From Ailanthus altissimus (Eukaryota; Streptophyta; Magnoliopsida; Sapindales; Simaroubaceae): DNA of 64,000 bases. Location: positions 20,139,001-20,203,000 of the forward strand of contig OX327706.1 of assembly GCA_946807835.1 (NCBI GenBank), in the 5' to 3' direction. A program made the translations under genes and the position numbers. This document shows positions 49,426 through 62,872 of this stretch, piece after piece; position 1 is the first letter of the stretch; every line of letters starts with the position of its first letter. Under the pieces are notes generated by a model that had not been told where the DNA came from, ran no database searches, and saw nothing but the letters and a program-made list of their open reading frames with translations.

Positions 49426-51708
49426 AAAAGTAATCTTTAACAATTTAATAACATTACTTAATTAATATTTATTTTATCAATAGTTTTACTTAATTAATAC
49501 CTTTGCTCTTAAGGAGATAGTCAAACTAGTTAAGCTCTTGCAATAGAAGGAAAAGGTTTAAGCATTGATTCTTTTTTAGGGGTGGGCAAAAAATTGCCAA
49601 ATTGATCCAGACCCGAAAAAGTGAACTGAATTGGTTGATTCTATTTTCAATTCTATATTCTTAAAAATCAAAAATTCAGTTCAATTTTTTATTTGAGCCT
49701 TCTAAATCGAAAAATTAAAATTAAAAAAAAATACATGTGGCACCTTAGGAACTAGAAACTGAACAGAATCAAATAAAAAATAAGCATAAATTAAGCCCAT
49801 TTGAAGTCAAACTAAAAAATAAACTAAATCGGTTCAGTTCAATTTATTATTTTTTAGTTCTATTTTTAAAAGATTGACCAGTTTAGTTCGGTTTTTGATT
49901 AACTCCAAAATTCGAACCAAACCGAACTCAAAAAGTCCACCCTTAACCTTTTTATATCAATTTTGACATAAATTTATTTAAATGTTAACATTTGTAAGGT
50001 ATGGTAAAATAGGGTGTGTGATTTAAAAAAAAAAATTCCCAAGAGAATAGCCCAATTAGTTAAGCTCTTACTTTCACCTTATACCAACCTTGAAGGGGGG
50101 AATTAATTTAAATTTCAGCATATGCGTGGGTGGGATGGAGTGTAAACTTTTCAATAGTGCTACATTGTAATGTTGGGATACAAATTTATAATATTATAAG
50201 TGTGTGATAATTTTTTTAAAAAAATTTATCAATAGAGCTACATTTATAATGTTAGAATACAAACTTATAATATTATGATACAAACTTTATTTACCAATTA
50301 ATGTGTTACTAATTATTAACTATCATGTGTCAAGTAATTATTAATTTTTTAATTTTAATTATTTAAAAAATAATTATTTTTAAATAACATCACATAAGAT
50401 AAATATAATTATATAATAAATTTAAAATGTATAATATTACTCATTCTAATAAATATCATGCCACTTAAAATCTCATTTGAATAGAAGCTTCTATAAGAAT
50501 GTTTTAAGATGAAGAGAAATATTCTTATTTTATTACTTTAATAAAATAGAAAAAAAAAAAAAACACCTCGTTTTCCTTTTGGAGTGATAAAAAATCATAA
50601 AAAACTGTCGTTTGTGCCGGCTTGCGTATCCTTCTCATAAATGCAATGCACTAATCTTCCCTCCAAAAAAAAAGAAAAAGAGGGAAATTAAGAAAATCGC
50701 TGGCAGAATGGTGATATTTCGGTGTAGGCAAGCTATCTTTCTCAGGTATATCTTCTGAAAATTACTTTCTATTAGTGTTTCTCTTGCCTTAACTTAATCC
50801 ATCTTTTTCGTCTTCAACTGATTGGTAGCTCTTCCATTTTGCATTTGATAGAAGCTTGCAACTAGTACTATTTAGCGGTCCTAATCAACTAACTTGAGCA
50901 CTAGTGGGAAAGTGAAATCTCTCAGAAAAAGTTCTTTGAAAAGGTTATGGCAACTAGTTTACTTCTCAGAGGCATTTTAACAATCACTTGGTTGTGTTCT
51001 CTCCATGTAAAGTGCACAAACTTGAGGAATATGTTGAAATGCCATAAGTTCAAGCGTAGTTTTGTTTGTATTTTCTTGATTTTGTTAAGGAAGAATACTG
51101 ATATTTATTATATACACCCACCACCAGAAGCATGAAACCAAAAGCTCTAGGAGATGCTCAAAGACTGATAATATTATTTTGATGACAATCACATAAATGC
51201 CGACCACAGCTTAATAGGTAACTTCAAAAACATTCTGCTTCGTGAAAATGTATGGGAATCTGATCTAAATGAACAAACCTATCTTCAATATGGAATATAT
51301 GTAGAAGTAGACAAAAGTATTCTTTGTTTTGTTCTTTTGCTTCAGAACATATTACACCAACACAGTCTTCATTCAATCATGCAACAACCTGTCCACTGTG
51401 CATAATGATGTTCCTCACAGCCCTTAAGTTTGATGAAACTTTCCACAATTTGTTCCCTTATTATTGTATGATGTATGTGGCCCGTGGAAAATTGCTACTC
51501 TGTGATTTTTCACACAAAATGTAGTAATGTACGTCTCCTGCAGAAAGTTGTAAACTTTAACTAATAACTATCTCTCTGCTTGTGTTGGGATCTTGATAAT
51601 GAGAAACTCCTTGAAAAGTACTTTCACTCCATCACCCAACTCCTTGTCTTGCTACTTTGATTCAAACGATGAGGAAGTGATTAGCTGCTTTGATTGTTTT
51701 CATGTATT
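49426..51708. other. Spacer between the two convergent genes
   Basis: Contains the MITE at 49577-49945, otherwise AT-rich sequence. The last few hundred bases before 51709 should be the formin 3' UTR. Short open frames at 50947-51135 and 51324-51524 show no domain. Confidence 0.5.
49577..49945. mobile_element. hAT-like MITE, 369 bp
   Basis: Ends TAGGGGTGGGCAAAAA and, in reverse complement, TAAGGGTGGACTTTTTGAG. The TA(G/A)GGGTGG... termini are typical of non-autonomous hAT elements. The flanking octamers TTCTTTTT and ACCTTTTT agree at six of eight positions, consistent with a decayed 8-bp target duplication. The interior is non-coding. Confidence 0.55.
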
Positions 51709-54700
51709 TCATGGAGATGAGCTTTCCTCATCCGAACTTGTGTCTTGTCTCACATTATACCTGTTGAGCACTGGTAATGAAGCTGTTGCAGATATTCGAA
51801 AGGATCTTGCTGAACCCACCATTGTTCGATCTTGCATCTTTCCCACTTCTTTACAGACATGATCCAGTACAGAAAGGAAATCTCTTACAATCATGAATAT
51901 TCTGAAAGGATGTGCTTCCTCTTTTGCTGCGTCCCCATGAAAATACTCCGTAACCTCTTTCACAAGTGATAAAGCCTTTCTCTCATCAGCCTTGATCCTA
52001 GCAATTCCCTCTTCAGCCTCTTTCAGAAACATTTTCATTGAGTGGAAGAATTTCCCCTGCATATCTGGTGTCTCATATTGCAAAACCATTCTGACTTTCT
52101 CAAGCCCCATCGCAAGCTTTGACACATAACTGCTTAAGACATCCGAGTCCATTCCTGCTGCTTTTTTGACATTGCTGAGGTCTCTACTCAGTCCAGACAC
52201 AACCTGCAATCCTTGCTTCTTGAAATTATCCTCTGTTATACTAGAGCTTTTGTTTTCAACATTCTCATTTGTAGTATTGGTACCTGCACCTTCAGATCTA
52301 ATAATTTCCTGAACCACAAAGTGAAGCAATGTTGTCTTCCCATCTGTTCCCTTTATATCTACAAGTTTTAAGAGTGTATCAAGTTTAAAAGCTTTTGCAT
52401 CACCACGATTAGTACCAACGTTCATTCGGTTTCCCGTCTTGAGAACAGCTTCAAGGAGTTTGAGAAATAGCCTACTGTTCTTCAATTCCTCACTTGCTGC
52501 CTAACAAGTACAAAGACAGAGTTTAAGCTTCTAGGAGTCAGTACTGGGAAGTTTCCAGAGATCAAAAGAGAAGAGTGAACTTATCAATATTAAAACTTTC
52601 AGCCAAAATACCTCTAGGGTTTCATATGACTTTCTTAGATATTTAACTTCTGTGTCAAAGTTGGCTCTGTACAGCATTGCTTCAACTCTTTTAAAGGCAA
52701 ATGGAATATCAAGTACTGTCTTCAGAAATCGTTCTGCAGATCCTAGTTTCAAGATGTCACCATTATACTCTCGAAGTTTTATCTCTTCCTCCTTGGTTGG
52801 TGCCATCTTTACCAGTGTTTCTAAAAGCTCTGCACCTAAGCTTTCCGGATTACCTGTTCCACCAAAACGTAGTGTGATATGACAAACTGGAATGGAAGGA
52901 TTTAAATTGGATAGCCAAGCATTAGTCAAGGACCATCATAAACATTTAAGAAACTGTTTTATCTTCTTTTAAACTTCACTGACATTTCCATTATCTGACA
53001 TTGTACATACAACGTCGAACATTCTAAACTTTCAGCAATGTTGATTGCAACATACCAACCTATACGCAAATTTCTTTTGTTGGATTAAGTTTCTGTTGGC
53101 TCACATTATATGTGATTGGTATCTTAGGAAAAATAGTTTAAAGTTGCTATGATACTTAATTTAGGTGGCATTTATAGGGCTGCCATCAGCATATGTCATA
53201 TCAGTTAACCAGTCATGCTTTGTTTAAGAAAAAGCAAGAATTAGTCTGGGCACTGTCACTGCAACAATTCAAGACTCAAGTACCAGTTCACCCTATTTGG
53301 CTTGGTGAAATAGATTGCTCATTGGAGTTCTCCTATATGAAACAAAAACTTGAAAAAAAATTTAGCTGAAAAGTTGAAAAACACCATATCACAGCCAAAA
53401 GAAAGGAAGCAGACAATTGTAAATATATATGTTGGAAGAATTGCTAGTTTAATTTGATTATATCAATGCAGAAGTATTCTGATTTGAATGAAAATGGAAG
53501 TAGTGATAGTTAACAATAGGATATCAATCATCTAATGTTAACGCAATATATATAATGTTTGGTACTTGTAGAGGATGTTTAACCCTCCTGAGTACCTTTG
53601 CCCTTTTTCCTAATGAAAAATAACGCAATTATGCAAGTATGATGATTTGCTAAACCTTTGCCCTAATCTCCGTGGCACTTCCTATTGCTAAGCATTCATG
53701 GAGCCTAAGAAGTGATAATATATCAAAACTAGCAAACATTACTTACCATCTAGTAGAGCTTCAGACACCTCATCTCGCGTTACATTCAGTGCTCTTAACA
53801 AAATAGCAATGTTCTGTGATTTCTTGGGGTCCAAAACCCTGTTCTCCTGTTCAACAGGGGGCAGCACTGATTTTCTTGTAGTATGTTCTTTTGGAACTGT
53901 ATTCACCGTATTGCAGCCAAAAAGAGTCTCCATCATGTCCTCATTCAATCTACGAGCAAGAATGCCCCCAAAGATCAGAAATTTTACATTAGATTTAGCA
54001 GAAAATGGAACAAGTACAAAAATTACTTACTGAAATGAGCTTGATTTTAGCTGGTCCCACACTGTAGCTCTGTCTGAAGTTGCCCGTACTTTGTCCCAAT
54101 GCAGGGCCTTTAACTTTGGCTTTGCTCCTTCAGTACTATCACCTTCAGTTTTCTCAGAAGTACTTGCACTTCTATTAACCTCTTCTTTGGGAGATTTACT
54201 TATCCCACTACCAGAAGTGGATTGAGGACTTGGAGTCCAAGATTGCCGGTTAGGTAATACTGGGGTAGGCGTTGAGGCCACAATTATATCCAAAGATCCC
54301 ACTTTTCTCGGCCCTGATAGAGGTTGCGGTGGTGCTGGAGGTGGAGGTGGCGGGGGTGGAACTGGAATTTTTGTTGTTTGCGAGGATGAATTGCTCTTCA
54401 ATGATCGAAGAAGATCCATATTTGGTGGGGGTGGTGGGGATGAAAATTTTGGCCTTTTGGGAGAATATGGAATTGCTTGTGAACTGTCTTCAGCTCTAGG
54501 TTGCTGTGACAATCTTTCTGGCACCCTTGGTGGTGGGGGCGGTGGTGGCAGCGGTGGTGGCAGCGGCTGCTGCTGTTGGTTAATGGATGGTATAATAACC
54601 TGCTTCATTTCTGGAGGAGAAGCTGAAAGCCTTGTTCGTGGTGAAGTTCTTTTGGAATGAGGAACAGAACTGCTAGCATTTGAATCGCTTCTAGCAACAG

Positions 54701-55565
54701 AATTCACCATGCCATTGCTGTTAACATGAACCGAACGTGATGAAACAACCGGCATATAGCAATCATCATTGCTGATAGAAGAGCACTGCGGCGTATAAAA
54801 CGCTGTGTCATGGCTTTCCTCATCGGATGATGATGACATAGCAGCTGGTGAATTCTCATTCTGGGAAGGAGGCCTAGTCAATTGTGGCAGTGGTTGCAAT
54901 TCAGGGCTTGGCCTATACCGATCTGATCGTTTAACAGAATTCAGTTTATGATAAGGTGACCCGTTTGCAGCAGCAGCAGCTTCACTAGCTAATGTCGTAC
55001 TAGGCTCCACGGTTCCTATATACAAAAAGCTTGGTGGGGGCGGTCTTTGTTCATCCTGAAACCTCTGGGAATTGGCTCCCACAAGTTTCTGAGACCGAGA
55101 CTCTCCGGGGTGTTTAGACCTGTGGCGATAAAGAAAGAATGCAAGAGCTGATAACATCCCAAGTGTGACAATTCCGACTGATATTGCAATTGCCACCTTT
55201 TTAGCCGGCTTTGCTGGCTGTGTTGCTGTTGGTATCGGTATGCTGCCATTTGTTGTTATTGGTGTTGCAGCTGTTGCCGGTGGTGGTTGTTGGCTTTGAT
55301 CTTGACTTGGCCCAGTTGGGACCTCAGGGAAAAAAGGCTGGTTTGGGTTCGGATAATTTGGAGTTTCTGGTGAAGGTGGAGACGGTGGAGGTGGTGACTC
55401 AGCCGCTGGCGGTGGCGCCGAACTTGCTGGAAACAATGGCTGGTGAAGAATTCTCCTCTGAATTGAACCGCTACTGCTAATAATGTTGTTTGTTCTACTC
55501 GCTGCTGTTGTGCAAAAAATGGACAATGACAGGACCAAAAAGAGGCTCAAATGATGAGCTTTCAT
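51709..55565 (-). CDS. Class I formin (membrane-anchored FH1-FH2 actin nucleator)
   Basis: Nucleates and bundles actin filaments at the plasma membrane. Class I plant formins carry an N-terminal signal peptide, a wall-facing proline-rich segment and a transmembrane helix. Minus-strand exons: 55565-54031, 53949-53747, 52853-52612 and 52500-51709. All introns are GT-AG and in phase (2, 1, 0), giving 2772 nt or 923 aa, a normal length. Signal peptide about 1-22 ([18 protein letters not shown]). [10 protein letters not shown] at 38-46 is the formin-like-1 type motif. Pro-rich extracellular part 48-120, transmembrane helix 124-146 followed by RHRSKH. The FH1 region has runs of seven or eight prolines at about 360-450. 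FH2 spans about 482-880 ([63 protein letters not shown]). Start chosen at the ATG before the signal peptide. The nearest group is FH1/FH2-like, not resolved further. Confidence 0.92.
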
Positions 55566-55637
55566 GGTGAATTTTTCTGGGTTGATGTTATCTTGTTCTT
55601 TTCTTTCACCAAATTCATCTCTTGTGTTTGTGTGTTT

Positions 55638-55652
55638 CTCTCTCTCTCTCTC
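55638..55652 (-). promoter_or_regulatory. GA repeat in the formin leader
   Basis: On the minus strand, GAGAGAGAGAGAGA lies about 75 bp upstream of the ATG. GA repeats in plant leaders and promoters bind BPC/GAGA-binding factors. The formin frame is open for 71 codons upstream of the ATG, including this tract. Confidence 0.45.
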
Positions 55653-55889
55653 TTTTATTTTTAGTGGGGGTCCTCTGCAAAAAATGCAAAATTTTGTTAG
55701 GCAAGAAAAGAGAAACGAGAGATGAGAAAGAGTATATGAAGGGAAGCTTATTTTTTCTGCAAGATCTGAATGCTCCAAGTAGCTGAAGTCAGCAGTAGCC
55801 GCATTTTTTTTTTGCCTTTATTTATTTTTTACTTGTTTTTATATATTTATTTATTTTTACTGTGTATTACTGTTATTGGTCAGAAATGA

Positions 55890-55895
55890 CACGTG
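55890..55895. promoter_or_regulatory. G-box (CACGTG) upstream of the formin gene
   Basis: Palindromic CACGTG about 325 bp upstream of the formin ATG. G-boxes bind bHLH and bZIP factors. A single hexamer is weak evidence. Confidence 0.35.
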
Positions 55896-55899
55896 GACA

Positions 55900-58585
55900 G
55901 TGAGAATCTACTTTGGGGGAGTTCTTTTCAATTAAATGGACGATGGTAATACTAAAAGCACCACGTTCATGTCCTTTTTAGTCTATATAAATTAATTCAT
56001 TCTTCTTTCGCTGAGACCGAGAAGAGGTACATTTATTTTCTTTTTATATTCATTTATAATAAAATAAATATATTCCTTTAATTTCCATTTGCTTCCGTTA
56101 AATCTTGCAGCCAAATGCCAATGCCTACTTTAGTACTTTTCTTTTTTGATATCGTACTTTTTATCTTAGGTTCTTGTGTTCTCAACAATTTTTTTTTTTT
56201 AAAAAAAAGCAGAAAAATAAATAAGTTCTTGTTTCAATCTTATACAGTGCCGAATTAAGATGCTACTGGATGGACCATATATATATTACAACAGTTAAGA
56301 TGCTGCTATCATACATGCATTGTTATTTACGATCATTCATTATCTTCACGTAAAAGTATCATGTTTTTTGTGTTTTAAGAAATAAACATACTGATGACAA
56401 TTACGGTAAGAAATAAAACGTGTCCAATTATAATAATGTTCACCACATGAAATTTCAAAAAAAAAAAGCAACCATAATATTAATATAAAGTATGTTGACA
56501 AAATAAATAAATCTTTTTATCTTCAAATTTACAATTTCTGATGTTAGCTAGAATTCGTTGCATTTTTTCTTTGGTAGAATTTAGAAACAGCTCTTAGTTT
56601 CGGGAGTATTGATTCAATTATTTCTTGGTATGGTACATGGATTTTAATTGAACATTTTTGGATCTTGTTTTGATTATTTCCATGGTCGGTTCAATTGACT
56701 AGAAATGGTAGTAATAGTTTATGCACGATCATAACATGGCGATCTTACTTGACTTTTATTATATAATAATCAAATGTAAAATAAAATAAACTTATGGGGA
56801 TTTTCTTTTCAGATTTGGAAATTGGAAACCTACCCAAGGCCATAAACGTAATTTTGTGGTAAAGAAAGAAAGTGAATTAACGCCAAGTTAACGTTATGCT
56901 CTTTTGTTTTATGCTTTGCTTTGATCCGCCGACCCTTTATCTTTCTGTATGTTGTTGTCGATTGCTGGCATGCAGCACACGCACAATTGAATTTGCTTTA
57001 AGTTTTTGCTTTTTCTTTTATCCCTTTCCTCTTTGCCTGGACATCCATATATGCCAATGGGTCACCACCACCATTTTTTTTTAAATGCAATTTGGAATCG
57101 TTATTATAATTCTGTTTTACTCCATATCTACTCATTTTTCCAACAATTTCAGCATTTTGAAATTGGAATTTTTAGGTCATTATTTTACCATAACATGCTG
57201 TCGATATATACAAGTTACTTACAACTATAAATGGGGTAAAGGAATATAGAACTTAACAATATTTTTGAAAAGTTACTAATTAAGTAATATTTTTAAGCTA
57301 TTGTCTGATTTTTCCTTTTTGTTTTTTCTGTGAAAAATGTTTATATATTTCTAATCATTCAATGATGTAGAACAGACAAGAGAAAATTATTTTTGTTTGC
57401 ATCATTAATATTTCCAATTCACGCAATCTAATTAAAGGACCATCCCATTTTTCACATTTTTTTTTGTTTCATGGTTTTTTTTTTTCCTTTCACTGCTTTC
57501 TAACAGAACAAGGAAATTTACTTATTTTACTGAGCATTTTTCACGTGAAAAATTATGAGCAATTTTGGCTGATTTTGTGGGGAAGAATAAACCGAAAAAC
57601 GTTTGAATAAAACAGAAGAATGCATATGGAGTAGAGGCACAGGTTTATTTGAAAACATGGGGTTTCAGCCTGGAGACAAGACAACCAAGAATGCAAATAA
57701 TGATTATTTCAAGTATTACGAATTCTGTATACTGAATACTGATTAGGTTTAGGCCCATCCATCCCCATCTATCTAAATTCTAAATTGTAACTCAAGGTTT
57801 TCCCTTGCCTCACTCTACGTACCATCTACTCTACCAACTTTTAACATTTTATTTTTCATTTCTGAATTTCAATTACTACATATTTATTTTTCTTATTAAA
57901 TTTTCCCATTTATACATTATATTTAATTTCTTAGTAACTTAAAAAAATATAGCTTGAAATTTGAAAAAATTAATAGAAATTTTGGTTATTCTAGCATCAA
58001 AATACTCGTATCACATTCTTCCTTTTTTTTTTTTCTCAATAAAGATTGTCTTTCCATTATACCTTTTTACATATCTAAAACGCGTTTTAGAATGCTCAAA
58101 ATAAATTTAAAAAAAAAAAAAACAGAAAAAGGGTCAAATATATCACTTCTTTCATATTCGGTAGGCATAATATCATTATCAACAAAAAAAAGGGGGGAAA
58201 CGAAAATAGAACATTAATCTTATTGTATTAGTTCTTCAATAAGAGCTAATGAAGTTAATTATAAACAGTTTATTTTACTTTATGAAAATTGAACCAGTAC
58301 AAAAGAAAATGGCCTTAAATTATTATACTGTCTGCTTTTTTATGTCAAAGAAAAAAGGGGGTTCCTATTGACCGACACTTAGAAAAGAAGGGTTAGTGTT
58401 GGTGGATTTATAATTTATGTGATTGAAAAAGAAATGGTGGTGTTATGTATTAATGATGTGATGTGGGGTTGAGTGATTATAATTCATATTATGTTAACAG
58501 GAAATAGGAAGTGATAATGATTAAGAAAATAGCTCCACAGAGCATGCATGAGGATGACAACCATAGCTCTATCTGCAAGTGTAAC
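55900..58585. other. Intergenic spacer, no gene seen
   Basis: AT-rich sequence upstream of the formin gene. Open frames at 56896-57230 and 57954-58217 are low-complexity and show no domain. Confidence 0.55.
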
Positions 58586-58593
58586 CTGTCAAT

Positions 58594-60081
58594 TAGCGTG
58601 GGTCGGGTTTGGGTTGGGTTCAAAAAAAATTTAAATTATACCCGAATTTGTTTGAAATGCTAAAGAGTATCTTATTTGAAACATTGTTTAGGTTGGGATT
58701 ATTTCCGACCCGACCTTGGGTCAAGAATTTTTTCTTTTTTTTTTATTATAATAAAATGGCATAGTTTTGATTCTAAAAATGTCAGATCAGATTGAAAATT
58801 TTTGAATTATTTTTTTAGAAAAAAAATTTAAATTTAATTTAAATTTAAATACATTAAATATTATTATTTTAATTTAAATTTAAATTTAAGTTACGTAAAA
58901 TATTATAATTTACTTAATTTTAAAATTGATTCATTTCAAATCTATGTTAAATATTATAATTATAAATTTAATTTCGAGTTGAAATATATTAAATATTATA
59001 ATTTAAAATCTTGTTTCGATTTCAATTATTTTAAATATTATGGATTGAATTATATTAAATATTATTATTTGAAATTCAATTACGTTAAATATAATAATTT
59101 AATTATTTTGCAATCAATTCGTTTCAAATTTAATCACGTTAAATATTATAATTATAAATCTAATTTTGAGTTGAAATACGTTAAATATTATAATTTAAAA
59201 TCTTTTTGATTTCAATTATGTTAAATATTATAGATTTAAATAACGTTAAATGTTATAAATTCAATTTCAATTACGTTAAATATTATAATTTGATTAATTT
59301 TAAAATCGATTTGTTCAAAATTTAATTACGTAAATATTGTAATTTTAAATTTAATTTTTAAATATTATAATTTCAAATCTTATTTCAATTTCAATTACAT
59401 TAAATGTTATTATTCTAAATTTAATTTCAATGTTAATTACGTTAAATATTATAATTCTAGATCCAATTTCGAGTTCAATTACGTTAAATATTATTGATTT
59501 AGATTATATTAAATATTATTATTTTAAATTCAATTATGTAAAATGTTATGATTTGATTAATTTTAAAATTAATTCATTCTAAATCTAATTACATTAAATG
59601 TTATAATTTTAAATCTAATTTTGAGTTGAAATACATTAAATATTATAATTTCAAATCTAATTTTGAGTTCAATATGTTTAATATATATATATATATGTGT
59701 ATAATGTAATTGTAAATTTATTTCTTTTTTAAAAAAATATGACGATCATTGTGTTAGATAAGCATGCTCGTAACTAATGTAGTTTGTGTTATTACAATAT
59801 TACTTCGGCACCCAACTTTATTCATTTATTTTTTAAAAAAAATTACTTTATTCATTAATTTTTTTAAATTACATTATTCATTTAATTTTAGAAACAAAAA
59901 ACAAAATCATGCTTAATAAAAATAAAAATTAAAAAAATAACTGGGGTTTAGAAATTTTTCGACCTGACCTGACCCGTTTGGAACAAAAAATTTTATCCCA
60001 AATAAATATTCATTCCCATCCCAAACAAAAAATTCAATATGGATCGGATCGGGACAAGAACAAAAATTCCACACACCCCTA
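58594..60081. mobile_element. hAT-like non-autonomous element, 1488 bp
   Basis: The left end TAGCGTGGGTCGGG and the reverse complement of the right end TAGGGGTGTGTGGAA are similar terminal repeats of hAT style. The 8-bp flanks CTGTCAAT (58586-58593) and CTATCAAT (60082-60089) agree at seven of eight bases, as expected for a hAT target duplication. GGGTCGGGTTTGGGTTGGG on the left and CGACCTGACCTGACCCG on the right are the inverted subterminal blocks typical of this kind of plant element. No transposase is present. Confidence 0.65.
58800..59690. repeat. AT-rich minisatellite array inside the hAT-like element
   Basis: A motif close to ACGTTAAATATTATAATT recurs more than 15 times, alternating with AAATCTAATTTCGAGTTG-like spacers. 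Unit length varies, mostly about 40-60 bp. Base composition is extreme. Confidence 0.75.
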
Positions 60082-60225
60082 CTATCAATGTCATATGAGA
60101 TTGAGAAGAAGATTATTAACTCAAAGAATAAATTAATAACAATTTGGAGTAAAAAATGACCTTCTAATGCCATTTCATTGTGCACTTGATGGCTTGCTCC
60201 TAGGGTTAGAAGTTAAGATTTGAAT

Positions 60226-62872
60226 TGTTGGAGTTCATGCTTACGTGTTATTCCAATACTTATGAATATTAAATTATTTAATATTTATATAGTAAATATT
60301 TCGTATAATTGTTAATACAATATAAATATATGGTACAATGCTTGTTACGTTATAAATATTGTATGATTTGAAGGAGTTCAGATCTTGTCTAAAGGAGTTT
60401 AGACTAGTGCTACGAATTAACAGAGTTGAGTGTTATATTTATGGTAACAGTTAGCACTGCTAAGAATTAGCAGGTTATAAAAGTCAGTCAGATCTAAAAT
60501 ATTAGATCTTTGTCTGTAATGGGATAAAGACTTGAGGGTATACCAATAATGATATAGTTGCAAGGAGTTGCAATAGGTGCTAGGGGATATCATTATGCAA
60601 GTATATTCTTAAACATAATGTTCTTGATATGCTTTCACCGATGCAGGTCTGTCGGTGGATCTCTTTTTATAAAGATCAGTGTATGCTATATCTATATGGT
60701 ATAAATAGTTGTTCTTAGCTGACCATAAGTTTACCGGAAACTCATATATGCATACGAGTATTCAATTAGAACTGAATACTGAACAGACTCACAATAACAC
60801 TAATAGACATCCTATAAAACCGTCAATGGTGAGTCATCTCGAGTTGAATAGTATAAGTGGTCCTTTGACCTAAGTGCTACGGTGGGCTTATAAGTGATCC
60901 ACCATACTTTGATTCCACACATGTTACAAACCTTTCATGGTGTGACCACTGGGTATGGTCTGATGCTTATGGAGTTTGGTGTGTATAAATATGGGATCCG
61001 TCAGCTCTCATAGGGGAATAGTAAATTCAGATGCTTCAAGATTGTATTTCAGTAAATCTCGTGGTCACGAGTATTAACCCGGGAAATGTGTTTCCTAAAG
61101 GATTGAACAATATAGTAAATGTGTTTGCGTATATTATTTTTGAAAAATACAAATCTAAAGATAAGTTCATGGATTGGCATACGGGGATTTGACAGTGCTG
61201 ATCTATATTCCCGCACATCCAAGATATAGATGACGAAATAATTATACGTATGTGTTGTGACCTTAGCTTGTATGCTTTAAAGCACTGATTTATAATATTT
61301 GTGATGTGTGCGTGGGGTATCGATCACAGACTCATAGAATAGTTCCATTTAACAAATTGAGTGTGGACCTAGGGACTCCCACAATATAAAGTGTATTTGT
61401 TGTACTCTGGGCAGCGCACTAAATTGAATTGTTCAATCTAATAATTTTCAGCAGAACTGAATATTTATTTTAGGAACCTTCGAGATGCGCGCATGTCAGT
61501 ACTTAAGTGTTAATTATAATAATTAGTTAATAATTATTATTGACTAATTAAATAATGACATGTAATATATTGTGAGCATTTGGTTAAATTAATTCAAGTA
61601 TTGAATAATGGGACCTATGTTGGGTTAATTAAAAGCTTAAGAATTATTTTTTTTAATTAATTATTTAAGTGTTAAATAATCTAAATATTTGTTATTACTT
61701 AAGAGTTAAGTGATAATTAATTTAATCAGAGTTAAGTATTAGCTTATGGTTAAATTATTAAAGTAAATATTTAATTAAAAATTTAATTATTAAATAAAAT
61801 AAAATTTTATTTAATAATTAATTAAGTTAAAATAAATGTTATTTAAAAAAATTAAATAAAATTTTGAGGACTTGAATGATATTTTTTTGTCAAAACAAGA
61901 GTTGTCCGATCATTACATTTTGTTCTGGTGGACACGTATTTGATTTAGTTGATAAACGAAATTTATTTAATAATAATATATATTAAACAAAAGATAAGAT
62001 ATTTTATATTATTATATACATATATTCATTTGATGAATATATATAATGGGGATAGTGGCCGGCCAGTTATTGCCATTGAATTCATTTTATCCTTGAAAAA
62101 ACAAAAGGTTGTTATCTTGTGTATTCATTTTTTTCATTCTTGAATGAATTATGAGAAAATGAGAGCTTAAGGGGGGACTCTCGGCCATGGAGGAAGAAGA
62201 AGATGAAAAAGGATTTTCATTTTCTTCTTGGCAGCAAAATAAGATGGCCAGCTAATTTTAAAGGTAAGAAAAATTATTTTTATTTTAAATTTTAAAGTGT
62301 AAAAAGCAACAACAAAAAACTTTTTTTTTGTTAGCAAAAATTATTTTGCTATTCATTTTTTTTTGTAAACAAAAGGCCACTATTGTTGTATTTAAATTGT
62401 TTGTTTTGATGAATTTAAGTGTTGAATACATTAAAAATAAAATGAATATAATTTAAGTGTTAGGGTATAGGGATTAAGAGTTAATCTCACAGTTTAAATA
62501 TTAAACTGATGTTAAAAAAATATAGATTGTTGTTCTAGTGATTCAAGTTCATTATGTTGAGTCTTAGAATTACTAACGGGTTAACTTCATCCGGTACTCC
62601 AACTACAAATTCGTTCCAAAAGTTTGACATGTGATATTCTCAATTACTAATATTAATTTGATTAATATGTTTTATATTTTATTTATTAGTGTAATAAATA
62701 AAATTTATTGTGTCCATTTTAAAAAATTAGATTTCTAACTTCCGTTTTGTTTATTATTTGTATATGTATGTATTAGATGCATATGTATATGAATTTTTAA
62801 ATAGACACGTGTACCACATGTACACACTCAATAGGTTTAGGTTGTAAATCAGGATAAACCGACACCCCAACA
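60226..62872 (+). repeat. Dispersed repeat, copy 2, with LTR-like ends
   Basis: The first 1.25 kb is collinear with the block at 10417-11520. The copy begins TGTTGGAGTTC and, 2.65 kb later, CGACACCCCAACA closes the sequence, giving TGTTGG...CCAACA inverted ends like an LTR. The flanking pentamers (TGAAT and CGAGC) do not match, so a solo LTR is only one reading. The part at 62040-62270 is GC-richer and holds GGCCGGCCAG and CTCGGCCATGGAGG. No coding region is recognised. Confidence 0.5.

Noticed and set aside
54272..54660. Plus-strand open frames rich in Gly/Val opposite the formin FH1 region
   Set aside because: They are the antisense of the proline-codon runs of the formin; no domain or splice logic supports them.
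58979..59209. 76-codon repetitive frame (YIKYYNLK-type units)
   Set aside because: Translation of the AT-rich minisatellite; repetitive codons follow the DNA repeat and show no protein constraint.
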